This document shows, one piece after another, positions 27,548-36,796 of a stretch of 64,000 nucleotides of DNA. The translations under genes and the position numbers were made by a program. Source of the DNA: Methylobacterium frigidaeris (lineage in GTDB: Bacteria; Pseudomonadota; Alphaproteobacteria; Rhizobiales; Beijerinckiaceae). Below the pieces are notes generated by a model, which was not told the origin of the DNA, did no database searches, and saw only the letters and a list, made by a program, of their open reading frames with translations. How positions within the stretch are numbered: the stretch's first letter is position 1; each line of letters starts with the position of its first letter. The stretch is from positions 214,459-278,458 of the forward strand of contig NZ_BPQJ01000003.1 in the NCBI RefSeq assembly GCF_022179185.1, in the 5' to 3' direction.

Positions 27548-28822
27548 ATGGCCGCGCCCACCGACTTCGCGCCGCGTTCCGACTTCCTCCGCGTCCTGCT
27601 GGAGCGCGGCTACGTCCACCAATGCTCCGACTTTTCGGGCGTGGACGAGGCTGCCCGGGAGGGCCGGCTGACGGCCTATGTCGGCTACGATTGCACGGCG
27701 CCGTCGCTGCATATCGGCCACCTGCTCTCGATCATGATGCTGCACTGGCTCCAGGCGACCGGCGGCAAGCCGGTGGCGCTGATGGGCGGCGGCACCACCC
27801 GGGTCGGCGACCCGTCGGGCCGCGACGAGAGCCGCAAGATCCTGACGCTCGACCAGATCGAGGCCAACAAGGCCGAGATCGGCAAGACCTTCTCGCGCTT
27901 CCTCGATTTCGGCGCCGGTTCCAACGCCGCGCTGATGGCCGACAACGCCGAGTGGCTGACCACGCTCAACTACATCGAGATGCTGCGCGAGATCGGCCGG
28001 CACTTCTCGGTCAACCGGATGCTGTCGATGGACAGCGTGCGGCTGCGGTTGGAGCGCGACCAGGAGCTGTCGTTCCTGGAATTCAACTACATGATCCTGC
28101 AGGCCTACGACTTCGTCGAGCTGAACCGCCGCTACGGCGTGACGCTGCAGATGGGCGGCTCGGACCAGTGGGGCAACATCGTCACAGGCATCGATCTCGG
28201 CCGGCGCCTCGGCACGCCGCAGCTCCACGCCCTGACCTGCCCGCTGATGACGACGGCGTCCGGCGCCAAGATGGGCAAGACGGCCTCGGGCGCGGTCTGG
28301 CTCAACCCGGACATGCTGAGCCCGTACGAGTACTGGCAGTTCTGGCGCAACACCGAGGATGCCGATGTCGGCCGCTTCCTGCGCCTGTTCACCCTGATGC
28401 CCCTCGACGAAATCGCCCGGCTCGAGGCGCTCGGCGGCCAGGAGATCAACGAGGCCAAGAAGGTTCTCGCCACCGAGGCCACGGCCCTGCTGCACGGCCG
28501 CGAGGCGGCGGAGGGTGCCGCCGAGACGGCGCGGCGCACCTTCGAGGAGGGTGCGCTGGCCCAGAGCCTGCCGAGCGTCGAGGTGTCCCGCGCGGTGATC
28601 GAGGCAGGGCTCGGCGTGCTCTCGGCCTTCGGGCCGGACCACGCCGCGCTCGTTCCCTCGACCAGCGAGGCGCGCCGCCAGGTGAAGAGCGGCGGCCTCA
28701 GGGTCAACGACGCGCCCGTCATCGACGAGCGCGCGGTGATCGGCGTCGGAGACGTCACCCCGGAAGGCGTGGTGAAGCTGTCCTTCGGCCGCAAGAAGCA
28801 CGTGCTGCTGCGGGTGGTGTGA
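27548..28822 (+). CDS. tyrS: Tyrosyl-tRNA synthetase
   Basis: 424 residues, class I synthetase. It has the HIGH-equivalent LHIGHLLS (about 54-61) and the KMSKS-equivalent KMGKTASG in the SGAKMGKT segment. Tyrosine-pocket segments are [16 protein letters not shown] and [16 protein letters not shown]. The C-terminal S4-like RNA-binding domain is [15 protein letters not shown]. It charges tRNA-Tyr. Monocistronic; divergent from anmK. Confidence 0.97.
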   Translation: MAAPTDFAPRSDFLRVLLERGYVHQCSDFSGVDEAAREGRLTAYVGYDCTAPSLHIGHLLSIMMLHWLQATGGKPVALMGGGTTRVGDPSGRDESRKILTLDQIEANKAEIGKTFSRFLDFGAGSNAALMADNAEWLTTLNYIEMLREIGRHFSVNRMLSMDSVRLRLERDQELSFLEFNYMILQAYDFVELNRRYGVTLQMGGSDQWGNIVTGIDLGRRLGTPQLHALTCPLMTTASGAKMGKTASGAVWLNPDMLSPYEYWQFWRNTEDADVGRFLRLFTLMPLDEIARLEALGGQEINEAKKVLATEATALLHGREAAEGAAETARRTFEEGALAQSLPSVEVSRAVIEAGLGVLSAFGPDHAALVPSTSEARRQVKSGGLRVNDAPVIDERAVIGVGDVTPEGVVKLSFGRKKHVLLRVV

Positions 28823-28982
28823 GGGCGGCGGCCCACACCGGGATCCTCTGCTCCGCGCGGGGCTGCCTTGAACAGAATGAGCGCGAGTCTCCCTTCTCCG
28901 GGGTCGGAGAGGGGATCTCGCGCTCTATCCTGTTCCGAACGGTTCCCCGATCGATCTTTTCGCCCACGACGAAGCAGCGGCG

Positions 28983-30227
28983 TCAGCACGCCGCCACGTT
29001 GACGGCGAGCCCGCCGAGCGACGTCTCCTTGTACTTCGCCTGCATGTCGTGCCCGGTCTGGCGCATCGTCTCGATGACCTGATCGAGGCTGACGCAGTGC
29101 ACGCCGTCGCCGTGCAGGGCGAGGGAGGCGGCGGCGACCGCCTTGTTAGCCCCGAAGGCGTTGCGCTCGATGCAGGGTATCTGGACCAGGCCGCCGACGG
29201 GATCGCAGGGCATGCCGAGATGGTGCTCCATGGCGATCTCGGCGGCATTCGCCACCTGGCGGGGGCAGCCCCCCAGGACGGAAGCAAGGCCCGCCGCCGC
29301 TATCGCGGCGGCCGAGCCGACCTCGCCCTGGCAGCCGACCTCGGCGCCGGAGATCGAGGCGCGGCTCTTGATGAGGCCGCCGATCGCCGCTGCGGTCAGC
29401 AAGTAGTCGCGGCCGCGCGCCTCGTCCCAGCCGGGGCAGAACTCGGCGGCGTAGCGCAGGACCGCCGGCACGATGCCCGCCGCCCCGTTGGTCGGCGCGG
29501 TGACGACCCGGCCGCCGGCGGCGTTCTCCTCGTTGACCGCCAACGCGAACAGGCTGATCCAGTCCATCGCCGCGTGGGCCGGCCGGCTGTTGGAGAGCTT
29601 GGCCGCCTCCAACGTCGCGTGCAGGCCGCGGGCGATGCAGGCGAACATCGCGTCGCGGATCGCGTCGAGCCCGGCATCGACCTCCGCCTCGGGGCGGAGA
29701 GCGCGCTCGTTCTCCCGCTGCACCTGCGCGATGGTGAGCCCGGTTCGTGCGCAAATCGCCAGGAGGTCGGCGCCGCTCGCGAAGGGATGAGGCACCGCGA
29801 CCGCGGCGAGCCGCTCCCGGCCGCCTCGCCCTCGTTCTCCACGAAGCCGCCGACCGAGTAGCACACCACCTCGTCGAGCACCGCGCCGGCGTCATCAAGG
29901 GCGCGAAAGCGCATGCCGTTGGTGTGGCGTGGCGACGCCCGGCAGCCCGGTCTCGCCGGTCTCGGCCAAAGCCCGCACGTCGTCGGCGACGCCGTCGGGA
30001 TCGATCGTGGCCGGGTCGTGCCCGAGCAGGCTGAGGCCGATGGCCGTGTCGGTGGCGTGATCCCGCCCGGTCCAGACGAGCGAGCCGAACAGCTCGACGC
30101 TCACCCGCGCCACGCCATCTCGAGGTGCGATCCGCGCGCGGAAGCGGCGCGCAGCGACCATCGGGCCGATCGTGTGCGAGCTCGACGGGCCGATGCCGAT
30201 CTTGAACAGGTCGAAGGCACCGATCGT
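28983..30227 (-). pseudogene. sdaA: L-serine dehydratase (iron-sulfur type), frameshifted twice
   Basis: The N-terminal part (FDLFKIGIGPSSSHTIGPM to GETGLPGV, about 30227-29930) is in one frame. The piece [16 protein letters not shown] to [15 protein letters not shown] (about 29926-29830) is in the next frame. The rest, from [15 protein letters not shown] to GLAVNVAAC, returns to the first. The C-terminal half looks intact, including the cluster cysteines [15 protein letters not shown] and IPCIERN. The segment before HTNGMRF is shorter than usual, suggesting a deletion at the first lesion. No ATG, GTG or TTG precedes FDLFK in frame after soxG; ACG at 30227 may be a mutated ATG. It would have converted serine, made from sarcosine-derived glycine, to pyruvate. 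Confidence 0.85.
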
Positions 30228-30274
30228 GGGTCGTCTCAGCGCCTGCTCACAGAACCAACCGATCGAACACGCGC

Positions 30275-30844
30275 TCAGCCAGCCGACCGGGCGGCCTCGA
30301 CGAGGAAGCCGTGGACGTAGGTCGAGAACGAGCGCCAGCACTCGACGCGGTAATGCGGCACCGCGCCCGGACGCCGAATCAGGACGATCTCCGCCTTGCC
30401 CAGCAACGTGCGGGTCGCGGACCTCGCCGGGAAGGCAGCCTCGCCGAGATCGAGCGGGCAGCCGGCATTGAGCGCGATTGCGGCGCGCGCGCCGCTCACG
30501 TCGATGCCGACATTGCGGTGCGAGATGTCGACGATCGCGTGGGGCCGCTCCCCGAGATCGGCCGCGAGCGCTCCCGGCAGGGTGTCTCCTTCCGCCTCGT
30601 CGGCGCCGATCAGCCACTCGTCGGGCCCGAGGCGGGCGATCCAGCGACGCGCGTCGCCGCTTAACCTGTTGATCGGCCGGTCGAGCGCCAGGCCCGCCGC
30701 CGAGGCGACAGGATCGCGCACGCGCAGGGAGAGCCGCGCCTCGGCGCCTGCGGGCTGGATCACGATGCCGGACCCGGCCGGATCGGCGGCCGGGAAGCGG
30801 CCGAGGGGGAGCGCGCGGGCGGTGCGGTAGAGGGCCTCAAGCAT
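30275..30844 (-). CDS. soxG: Sarcosine oxidase gamma subunit
   Basis: 189 residues. Recognisable segments are LSLRVRDPVASAAGLAL, RLGPDEWLIGADEAEG, AIVDISHRNVGIDVSG, LNAGCPLDL and RTLLGKAEIVLIRR. It is the third-largest subunit of the heterotetrameric oxidase, structurally related to the T-protein fold. ATG 30844 overlaps the soxA stop (30839-30837), as expected for translational coupling. It is followed at 47 bp by the damaged sdaA. Confidence 0.95.
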   Translation of the reverse strand: MLEALYRTARALPLGRFPAADPAGSGIVIQPAGAEARLSLRVRDPVASAAGLALDRPINRLSGDARRWIARLGPDEWLIGADEAEGDTLPGALAADLGERPHAIVDISHRNVGIDVSGARAAIALNAGCPLDLGEAAFPARSATRTLLGKAEIVLIRRPGAVPHYRVECWRSFSTYVHGFLVEAARSAG

Positions 30845-33821
30845 GGATGCGCTCGCCTGTGGGATCGAGGAAGACCGGATCGACGACCGTGACGCGGGCA
30901 AAGCCCTCCGGCGTGGTGGCGTGGAGGTGGCCGCCGAGGCGCGCGCGCCCGTCCGCCACGAGGGCGAGCGCGATGGAGCGCCCGCAATTCGCACTTCCGT
31001 AGCTCGAGGTGACGTGGCCGAGCATTCGCATCGGGATCGGCTGGTCCGGATCGGCGACGAGCTGCGCGCCCTCATCGAGCACGAGGGCGGGATCGTCGGT
31101 GACGAGCCCGACGAGCTGCTTGCGGCCGGGGGCGACCACGTCGGGCCGGGCGAGCGAGCGCTTGCCGACGAAATCCTTCTTCGCCTTGGCGATCATGCCC
31201 GACAGCCCGACATCGTCCGGCGTCACGGTGCCGTCGGTCTCCTGGCCGACGATGATGTAGCCCTTCTCGGCCCGCAGCACGTGCATCGTCTCGGTGCCGT
31301 AAGGGGTGATCCCGAAGGGCTCGCCGGCCGCATGGACTGCTTCCCAGACCGCGAGCGCGTGATCGGACGGCACGTTGATCTCGAAGCCGAGTTCGCCGGT
31401 GAACGAGACGCGAAACAGCCGGGTCGGCACGCCGCAGATCGTGCCGGTGCGCATCGCCATGTGGGGGAAGGCCGCCGGCGACAGGTCGATCCCCTCGACG
31501 AGGGCTGAGATCACCGCGCGCGCCTTCGGCCCCTGGACGGCGATCACCGCCCATTGCTCGGTGGTCGAGGTCAGGAAGACTCGCAGATCCGGCCACTCGG
31601 TCTGGAGGTAGTCCTCCATATGGGCGAGCACCCGCGCGGCGCCGCCGGTCGTCGTGGTGACGTGGAAGCGATCGGGGGCGACGCGGGCCACCACGCCGTC
31701 GTCGAGGATGTAGCCGTCCTCCTTCAGCATCAGCCCGTAGCGGCAGCGCCCGACCTCGAGCTTCAGCCACGGGTTGATGTAGAGGCGGTTCATGAACTCG
31801 GCTGCGTCGGGCCCCACGACCTCGATCTTGCCGAGCGTCGAGGCGTCGAAGATCCCGACGCCCTCGCGCACCGCCTTGCACTCGCGGGCGACCGCGTCGT
31901 GCATGCTCTCGCCGGGTTTCGGGAAGTACCAGGCGCGGCGCCACAGGGCGACGTTCTCGAACGCCGCGCCGCGGGCTTCCGCCCAGGCGTGGATCGGCGT
32001 GGTGCGGATCGGATCGAACAGGGCATGGCGCGCCGGGCCGACGAGGGTGCCGAAGGTGACGGGCGTGTAGGGCGGCCGGAAGGTCGTGGTGCCGACGCTC
32101 GGCAGAGTGGTGTCGAGCTGCCCGGCGACGAGGCCGAGGGCGTTCATGTTCGAGGTCTTGCCCTGGTCCGTCGCCATGCCGGTCGTGGTGTAGCGCTTGA
32201 CGTGCTCGATCGACCGAAAACCCTCGCGCACCGCGAGCCCGATATCCTTGGCGGTGACGTCGTTCTGGAAATCGACGAAGGCCCGGACCTTGGTCGGGTC
32301 GGCATCGGTCGGCATCGCGCGCACCGGCCGGAAGCCGGTCGGGGTCGGGCTCGCGGTGAAGCGGCGGCGCTCCGCCGACCCGGCCGCCGCGGCGCCGGCG
32401 GCGTCGCCCTCGGTGAGGCAGGCAGCGAGGTCGTAGGTGCCCTTCGCGGCACCCGCCGAGCGCTCTCCTTGAACCGACGTGCCGGGCACGAAGGCGTCGA
32501 TGGCGGCATTGTAATCGAGCTTGCCGCGGGATTGCGAGAACAGGTGCACGGCCGGCGTCCAGCCGCCGGACATGCCGACGCAGTCGCACGGGATGAGATG
32601 GTGCGCCCCGCAGCGGCCGGCCCGGTCGACCGGCGCGACGACGAGGCCGGTGACGCGCTTGGCCCCCTTCGCACCGATCACCGTGTGGCCGGTCAGGACC
32701 TCGATGCCCGCGGCGCGCAAGGAAGCCAGCTCCGGCCCGCACTCGTCTTCCGAGCGCAGGTCGACGAGGGTGACGGCGAGGCCCGCCGCCCGGGCGTCGA
32801 GGGCAGCGGCATAGGCCGAGACGCCGCTCGTCGCGAACACGATCCGCCGGCCTGGCGCCACGCCGTACCGGTTGAGGAAGACCCGCACGCTCTCGGCGAG
32901 CAGGATGCCGGGCCGGTCGTTGTCGGCGAAGACCAGCGGGCGCTCGTGGGCGCCGGTGGCCAGCACTACCTTGCCGGCGCGGACCTGCCAGAGCCGCTCG
33001 CGCGGCGCCGTTCCGGGATTGGGCAGGTGGTCGGTGATCCGCTCGGCCAAAGCCACGTGATTGTGGTTGTAGTAGCCGAAGGCGGTGGTGCGGGAGAGCA
33101 GGATGACGTTCTCGCGCGAATCGAGCTCGACGAGGGCCGCCTCCAGCCACTGCGCCGCCGGACGCCCGTCGATCTCGGCGCTCGTGTCGTGCAGGAGCGT
33201 GCCGCCGGGCTCCGGCCCCTCGTCGGCGAGGATCACGCGCCGGCCCGTGCGGGCGGCGGCGAGCGCCGCCGCGAGGCCGGCGGGGCCCGCGCCGACCACC
33301 AGGACGTCGCAATGGGCGTGGCGGTTGGCGTAGCGGTCGGGATCGGGGACGGACGGCGCCTTGCCGAGGCCCGCAGCCGCTCGGATCACCGGCTCGTAGA
33401 CCTGGTCCCAGAACTTCTTCGGCCACATGAAGGTCTTGTAGTAGAATCCGGCGACGAAGACCGGCGACAGCAGGTCGTTGATCGCACCGACATCGTGCTC
33501 GAGCGACGGCCAGTGGTTCTGCGAGTGCGTCGCCAGCCCGTCGCGGACCTCCACCACCGAGGCGCGGTTGTTCGGATCGACCCGGCCGGGGCCGCGATCG
33601 ACCGAGAGCAGGGCGCTCGGCTCGTCCGAGCCGTGGCTCAGGATGCCGCGCGGGCGGTGATACTTGAACGAGCGCCCGACGAGGTGGATGCCGTTGGCGA
33701 GGAGCGCCGAGGCGACGCTGTCGCCGTGGAAGCCGTCGACCGTCCGGCCGTTGAAGGTGAAGCGGACCGGGCGCGTGCGGTCGATGCGGCCGCCCCGGGA
33801 CAATCTGAACGGCTGTGCCAT
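30837..33821 (-). CDS. soxA: Sarcosine oxidase alpha subunit
   Basis: 994 residues, normal length. An N-terminal 2Fe-2S-like domain without its cysteines (VRFTFNGRTVDGFHGDSVASALLANG) precedes the NAD/FAD-binding CDVLVVGAGPAGLAAALAA (about 174-192). The C-terminal half is an aminomethyltransferase-type tetrahydrofolate-binding domain (GIFDASTLGKIEVVGPDA; FTGELGFEINVP; GTETMHVLRAEKGYI). The complex demethylates sarcosine to glycine, passing the methyl to folate as 5,10-methylene-THF and giving H2O2. Its ATG shares one base with the soxD stop. Confidence 0.97.
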   Translation of the reverse strand: MAQPFRLSRGGRIDRTRPVRFTFNGRTVDGFHGDSVASALLANGIHLVGRSFKYHRPRGILSHGSDEPSALLSVDRGPGRVDPNNRASVVEVRDGLATHSQNHWPSLEHDVGAINDLLSPVFVAGFYYKTFMWPKKFWDQVYEPVIRAAAGLGKAPSVPDPDRYANRHAHCDVLVVGAGPAGLAAALAAARTGRRVILADEGPEPGGTLLHDTSAEIDGRPAAQWLEAALVELDSRENVILLSRTTAFGYYNHNHVALAERITDHLPNPGTAPRERLWQVRAGKVVLATGAHERPLVFADNDRPGILLAESVRVFLNRYGVAPGRRIVFATSGVSAYAAALDARAAGLAVTLVDLRSEDECGPELASLRAAGIEVLTGHTVIGAKGAKRVTGLVVAPVDRAGRCGAHHLIPCDCVGMSGGWTPAVHLFSQSRGKLDYNAAIDAFVPGTSVQGERSAGAAKGTYDLAACLTEGDAAGAAAAGSAERRRFTASPTPTGFRPVRAMPTDADPTKVRAFVDFQNDVTAKDIGLAVREGFRSIEHVKRYTTTGMATDQGKTSNMNALGLVAGQLDTTLPSVGTTTFRPPYTPVTFGTLVGPARHALFDPIRTTPIHAWAEARGAAFENVALWRRAWYFPKPGESMHDAVARECKAVREGVGIFDASTLGKIEVVGPDAAEFMNRLYINPWLKLEVGRCRYGLMLKEDGYILDDGVVARVAPDRFHVTTTTGGAARVLAHMEDYLQTEWPDLRVFLTSTTEQWAVIAVQGPKARAVISALVEGIDLSPAAFPHMAMRTGTICGVPTRLFRVSFTGELGFEINVPSDHALAVWEAVHAAGEPFGITPYGTETMHVLRAEKGYIIVGQETDGTVTPDDVGLSGMIAKAKKDFVGKRSLARPDVVAPGRKQLVGLVTDDPALVLDEGAQLVADPDQPIPMRMLGHVTSSYGSANCGRSIALALVADGRARLGGHLHATTPEGFARVTVVDPVFLDPTGERIHA

Positions 33822-34111
33822 CACGCCCTCGCGTCGCTGGTCTGGGTGGGCTGCGCGCCCGTCGGGTAGGTCTCGAGGAAGCGGTCGCTCACCGTGTCGC
33901 GCAGCGCGTTGAACCAGCGCCCGCAGCCATGGGCGTGGCACCAGCGCTCGGCATGGACCCCGCGCGGGTTGGCGCGCACGAACAGGTGCTCGGCCCATTG
34001 CGCGTCGCTGAGCGCCGCCGGGTCGGCGGGCCGGGCGATATGGGCCTGTCCGCCGCAGCGGAACTCGGTCTCGGGTCGGTTGCCGCAATGGGGGCAGGCG
34101 ATCAGCAGCAT
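33821..34111 (-). CDS. soxD: Sarcosine oxidase delta subunit
   Basis: 96 residues starting MLLIACPHCGNRPETEF. Zinc ligands are the CPHCG pair plus His and Cys further on (WCHAHGCGRWFN). The RCGGQAHIARP segment and NPRGVHAERW are family signatures. ATG 34111 is fixed by homology to the CPHCG start. It ends on the first base of soxA (TGATG overlap) and follows soxB by 32 bp. Confidence 0.95.
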   Translation of the reverse strand: MLLIACPHCGNRPETEFRCGGQAHIARPADPAALSDAQWAEHLFVRANPRGVHAERWCHAHGCGRWFNALRDTVSDRFLETYPTGAQPTQTSDARA

Positions 34112-34143
34112 CGGGCGCCTCGTCGCGTCGGTGGATGTGGGGA

Positions 34144-35397
34144 TCAGTGCGCGACGGCCGCGGCAGCGGCCTCGTCGATGAGGCGCCCGGTGCGGAAGCG
34201 GTCGAGGGTGAAGGGCGCGTTGATCGGGTGCGGCTCGCCGGTCGCGAGCGTGTGGGCGAAGACGTGGCCCGAGCCCGGCGTCGCCTTGAAGCCGCCGGTG
34301 CCCCAGCCGCAATTGACGAACAGGTTGTTGACCGGGGTCTTGCCGATGATCGGCGAGCGGTCCGGCGTCACGTCGACGATGCCGCCCCAGGAGCGCAGCA
34401 TCCGCATCCGGGTGAATTGCGGAAACAGCTCGCAGATCGCGTCCAGCGTGTGGGTGGTGATGTGCAGCCCGCCCTGCTGGCTGTACGAGGTGTACTGGTC
34501 GGTGCCCGCCCCGATCACCAGCTCGCCCTTGTCCGACTGCGAGATGTAGGCGTGCACCGCGTTCGACATCACCACGCAGGGGAAGACCGGCTTGACCGGT
34601 TCGGACACGAGGGCCTGGAGCGGGTAGCTCTCGAGCGGCATGCGCAGGTCGGCCATCGCCATCACGGTCGAGGTGTGGCCGGCGGCCACGACCCCGATCC
34701 GGCCGGCCTTGATGAAGCCCCGCGTCGTCTCGACCCCGATCGCCGCACCAGCGGCGTCGCGGCGGATACCGGTGACGGCGCAGTTCTGGATGATGTCAAC
34801 GCCGCGGGCATTCGCCCCGCGGGCATAGCCCCAGGCGACAGCGTCGTGGCGCGCGGTGCCGGCCCGGCGCTGCAGGGCGCCGCCGAGGACCGGGTAGCGC
34901 AGGCTCCCGGCGATCTCGAGCGGGGGGCAGAAGTCCTTGCACTGCTCCTTCGTCAGCCACTCGTTGTCGATGCCGTTGAGGCGGTTGGCGTAGATGTGGC
35001 GCTTGAAGGACTGCACGTCGTGCAGGGTGTGCGCGAGCATCAGGACGCCGCGCTGCGAGAACATGACGTTGTAGTTCAGCTCCTGGGACAGGCCCTCCCA
35101 GAGCTTGAGGGCGTGCTCGTAGAGCGCGGCGCTCTCGTCGTAGAGGTAGTTCGAGCGGATGATCGTGGTGTTGCGGCCGGTATTGCCGCCGCCGATCCAC
35201 CCCTTCTCGACGACCGCCACGTTGGTGATTCCGTGCACGGTGGCGAGGTAGTAGGCGGTTGCGAGGCCGTGGCCGCCGCCGCCGACGATGACGACGTCAT
35301 AGGCCGGCTTCGGCTGCGGGTCCCGCCACTGGCGGCCCCAGCCCCTGTGCCCCTTGAGGGACTCGGAGAGCAGCGACGAGAGGGAGAATCGGCGCAT
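34144..35397 (-). CDS. soxB: Sarcosine oxidase beta subunit
   Basis: 417 residues, the family's usual length. The FAD dinucleotide fold is [20 protein letters not shown] (about 33-52). [31 protein letters not shown] and the C-terminal [17 protein letters not shown] and [16 protein letters not shown] complete the DAO-like domain. The covalent FMN-linking His region is present near [15 protein letters not shown] 35397 ([10 protein letters not shown]) is the usual start; an upstream in-frame ATG at 35484 adds an unrelated leader. First gene of the operon soxB-D-A-G-sdaA'. Confidence 0.97.
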   Translation of the reverse strand: MRRFSLSSLLSESLKGHRGWGRQWRDPQPKPAYDVVIVGGGGHGLATAYYLATVHGITNVAVVEKGWIGGGNTGRNTTIIRSNYLYDESAALYEHALKLWEGLSQELNYNVMFSQRGVLMLAHTLHDVQSFKRHIYANRLNGIDNEWLTKEQCKDFCPPLEIAGSLRYPVLGGALQRRAGTARHDAVAWGYARGANARGVDIIQNCAVTGIRRDAAGAAIGVETTRGFIKAGRIGVVAAGHTSTVMAMADLRMPLESYPLQALVSEPVKPVFPCVVMSNAVHAYISQSDKGELVIGAGTDQYTSYSQQGGLHITTHTLDAICELFPQFTRMRMLRSWGGIVDVTPDRSPIIGKTPVNNLFVNCGWGTGGFKATPGSGHVFAHTLATGEPHPINAPFTLDRFRTGRLIDEAAAAAVAH

Positions 35398-35579
35398 CGA
35401 TCGGCCTTCCTGTGTTGCCGGATCATCGGAGCGGAGCGCCGCCGCGGCTTTCGCGACGGCGACCGCGAGTTTGGGATTTGCCACTTCACGGATCCGGCAA
35501 GGGCCCCTCCCCGATTCCCTTTCACGCTGGGGTACCGATCCTGCTTGCCCTGGGCGCCAGCCTTGGAGCCATTCTCAAG

Positions 35580-35630
35580 GAGCGATGCAAGTCCTCGAGC
35601 GATGCAAGCCCTCGAGCGATGCAAGCCTTC
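35580..35630. repeat. 17-bp tandem repeat, three copies
   Basis: Three head-to-tail units GAGCGATGCAAGYCYTC at 35580-35596, 35597-35613 and 35614-35630, differing at one or two bases. They lie between soxB and the divergent regulator remnant, ending 12 bp before the regulator's ATG, and could be operator duplicates. Confidence 0.85.
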
Positions 35631-35641
35631 GACGGACGACG

Positions 35642-35835
35642 ATGGTGGTCGGGAATGCCGACATGATGGCGAGGGATGGCGCTGCCGCTTCCGAGGAGGT
35701 GACGGCGGTCGGCTTCATGCTCGTCGAGCATTTCTCGATGATCGCCTTCTCGTCGGCGGTCGAGCCGCTGCGGCTCGCCAACCGGGCGGCGCGGCGCGAG
35801 CTCTACTGCTGTTCGCTATGGTCGGAGAACGGGCA
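35642..35835 (+). pseudogene. GlxA-family (AraC-type) regulator, N-terminal fragment only
   Basis: About 65 residues remain: MVVGNADMMARDGAAASEE, then TAVGFMLVEHFSMIAFSSA and VEPLRLANRAARRELYCCS ending LWSENG. This is the start of the DJ-1/PfpI-like ligand domain of GlxA regulators. The rest of that domain and the AraC DNA-binding domain are gone; IS630 sequence follows directly, and the 3' part does not reappear downstream. GlxA-type regulators (GbdR/SouR-like) often sit divergently beside soxBDAG and activate it, so this was probably the operon's regulator. The frame continues into the transposase without a stop, to 36571. Confidence 0.8.
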
Positions 35836-36571
35836 GAGCTGCACCCATCAAGGAGTTGTTCGGGGTCGAGATGCACGAGCGCACGGTCGGCAAGCACCTG
35901 GCGGAACTTGGCTCCGTGCGGCTCTCGGTGCGCCCGCAGCCTTCCAAAACCGACGACCAGACCCGAGAGGCTTTCAAACAAACCTCGCCGCGCGCGTGGC
36001 GGAGATCCTGCCCGAACCCGCCCGCGACAAGCCGCTTGAGGTCTGGTTCCAGGACGAAGCCCGCGTCGGCCAGCAAGGCACGCCGACCCGGGTGAGGGCG
36101 CGCAAGGGCACGCGTCCGCGGGCACCGCGCGACCAGCGCTACAAGTGGACGTATCTGTTTGGCGCAGCCTGCCCGGCGCGCGGGACCAGCGCAGCTTTGG
36201 TGCTACCGACGGTCAACACGGAGATGATGTCACTGCACTTGGCCGAGATCAGCAAGCAGGTCGCGCCAGGCTCGCACGCGGTTCTGGTGCTGGACGGGGC
36301 TGGCTACCACGGCACGGCCAAGACACGCCGCCCGCACGGCTTGGTCGTGCCAGACAACATCACATTGCTGCACCTGCCGGAGGCGTCACCGGAGTTGACC
36401 CCGATGGAGCTGGTCTGGCAGTACCTGCGCCAGAACAAGCTCGCCAACCGGATATTCCGCGACTACCGCCAGATCGTCGACGCCTGCTGCGACGCCTGGA
36501 ACTTCTTTGCTGACAACCCAGGCATCGTCACATCCATCACGGCGCGGGACTGGGTACAGATCAAACTCTAG
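35836..36571 (+). mobile_element. IS630-family transposase remnant
   Basis: The left part, APIKELFGVEMHERTVGKHL to REAFKQT (about 35841-35979), is the second helix-turn-helix of an IS630 transposase. The catalytic part, NLAARVAEILPEP to ITARDWVQIKL (about 35984-36571), is in a different frame. The DDE residues are visible as WFQDEARVG, LVLDGAGYHG and TPMELVWQYLRQ. The N-terminal third and the left inverted repeat are missing, so it cannot move by itself. The frame change falls in TTTCAAACAAACC, which could be decay or a remnant of programmed frameshifting. Together with the regulator fragment it forms one 309-codon chimeric frame. Confidence 0.85.
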
Positions 36572-36796
36572 GGCCGCTGGTATAAAAACCACTTCCGTTC
36601 CCGGACGACGGGAGCGTCCGCGAAAGGAGATCTGGGATCCAGAAGAGACCTGCCGCACAGCGGCTCCGGGTGCTGCATCGCTGCAGACGAATGCACGCTT
36701 CGCGGCGTCTTGCGCCGGATCCCGGATGTCCTTCCGCTATTGCTTCGGTCGTCCGGGCATGGCGGAAATTAACGGCGAGGGACCTGCTCGCCCGCC

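Noticed and set aside
31554..33869. 771-codon plus-strand frame opposite soxA
   Set aside because: Antisense shadow of soxA; typical GC-driven open frame.
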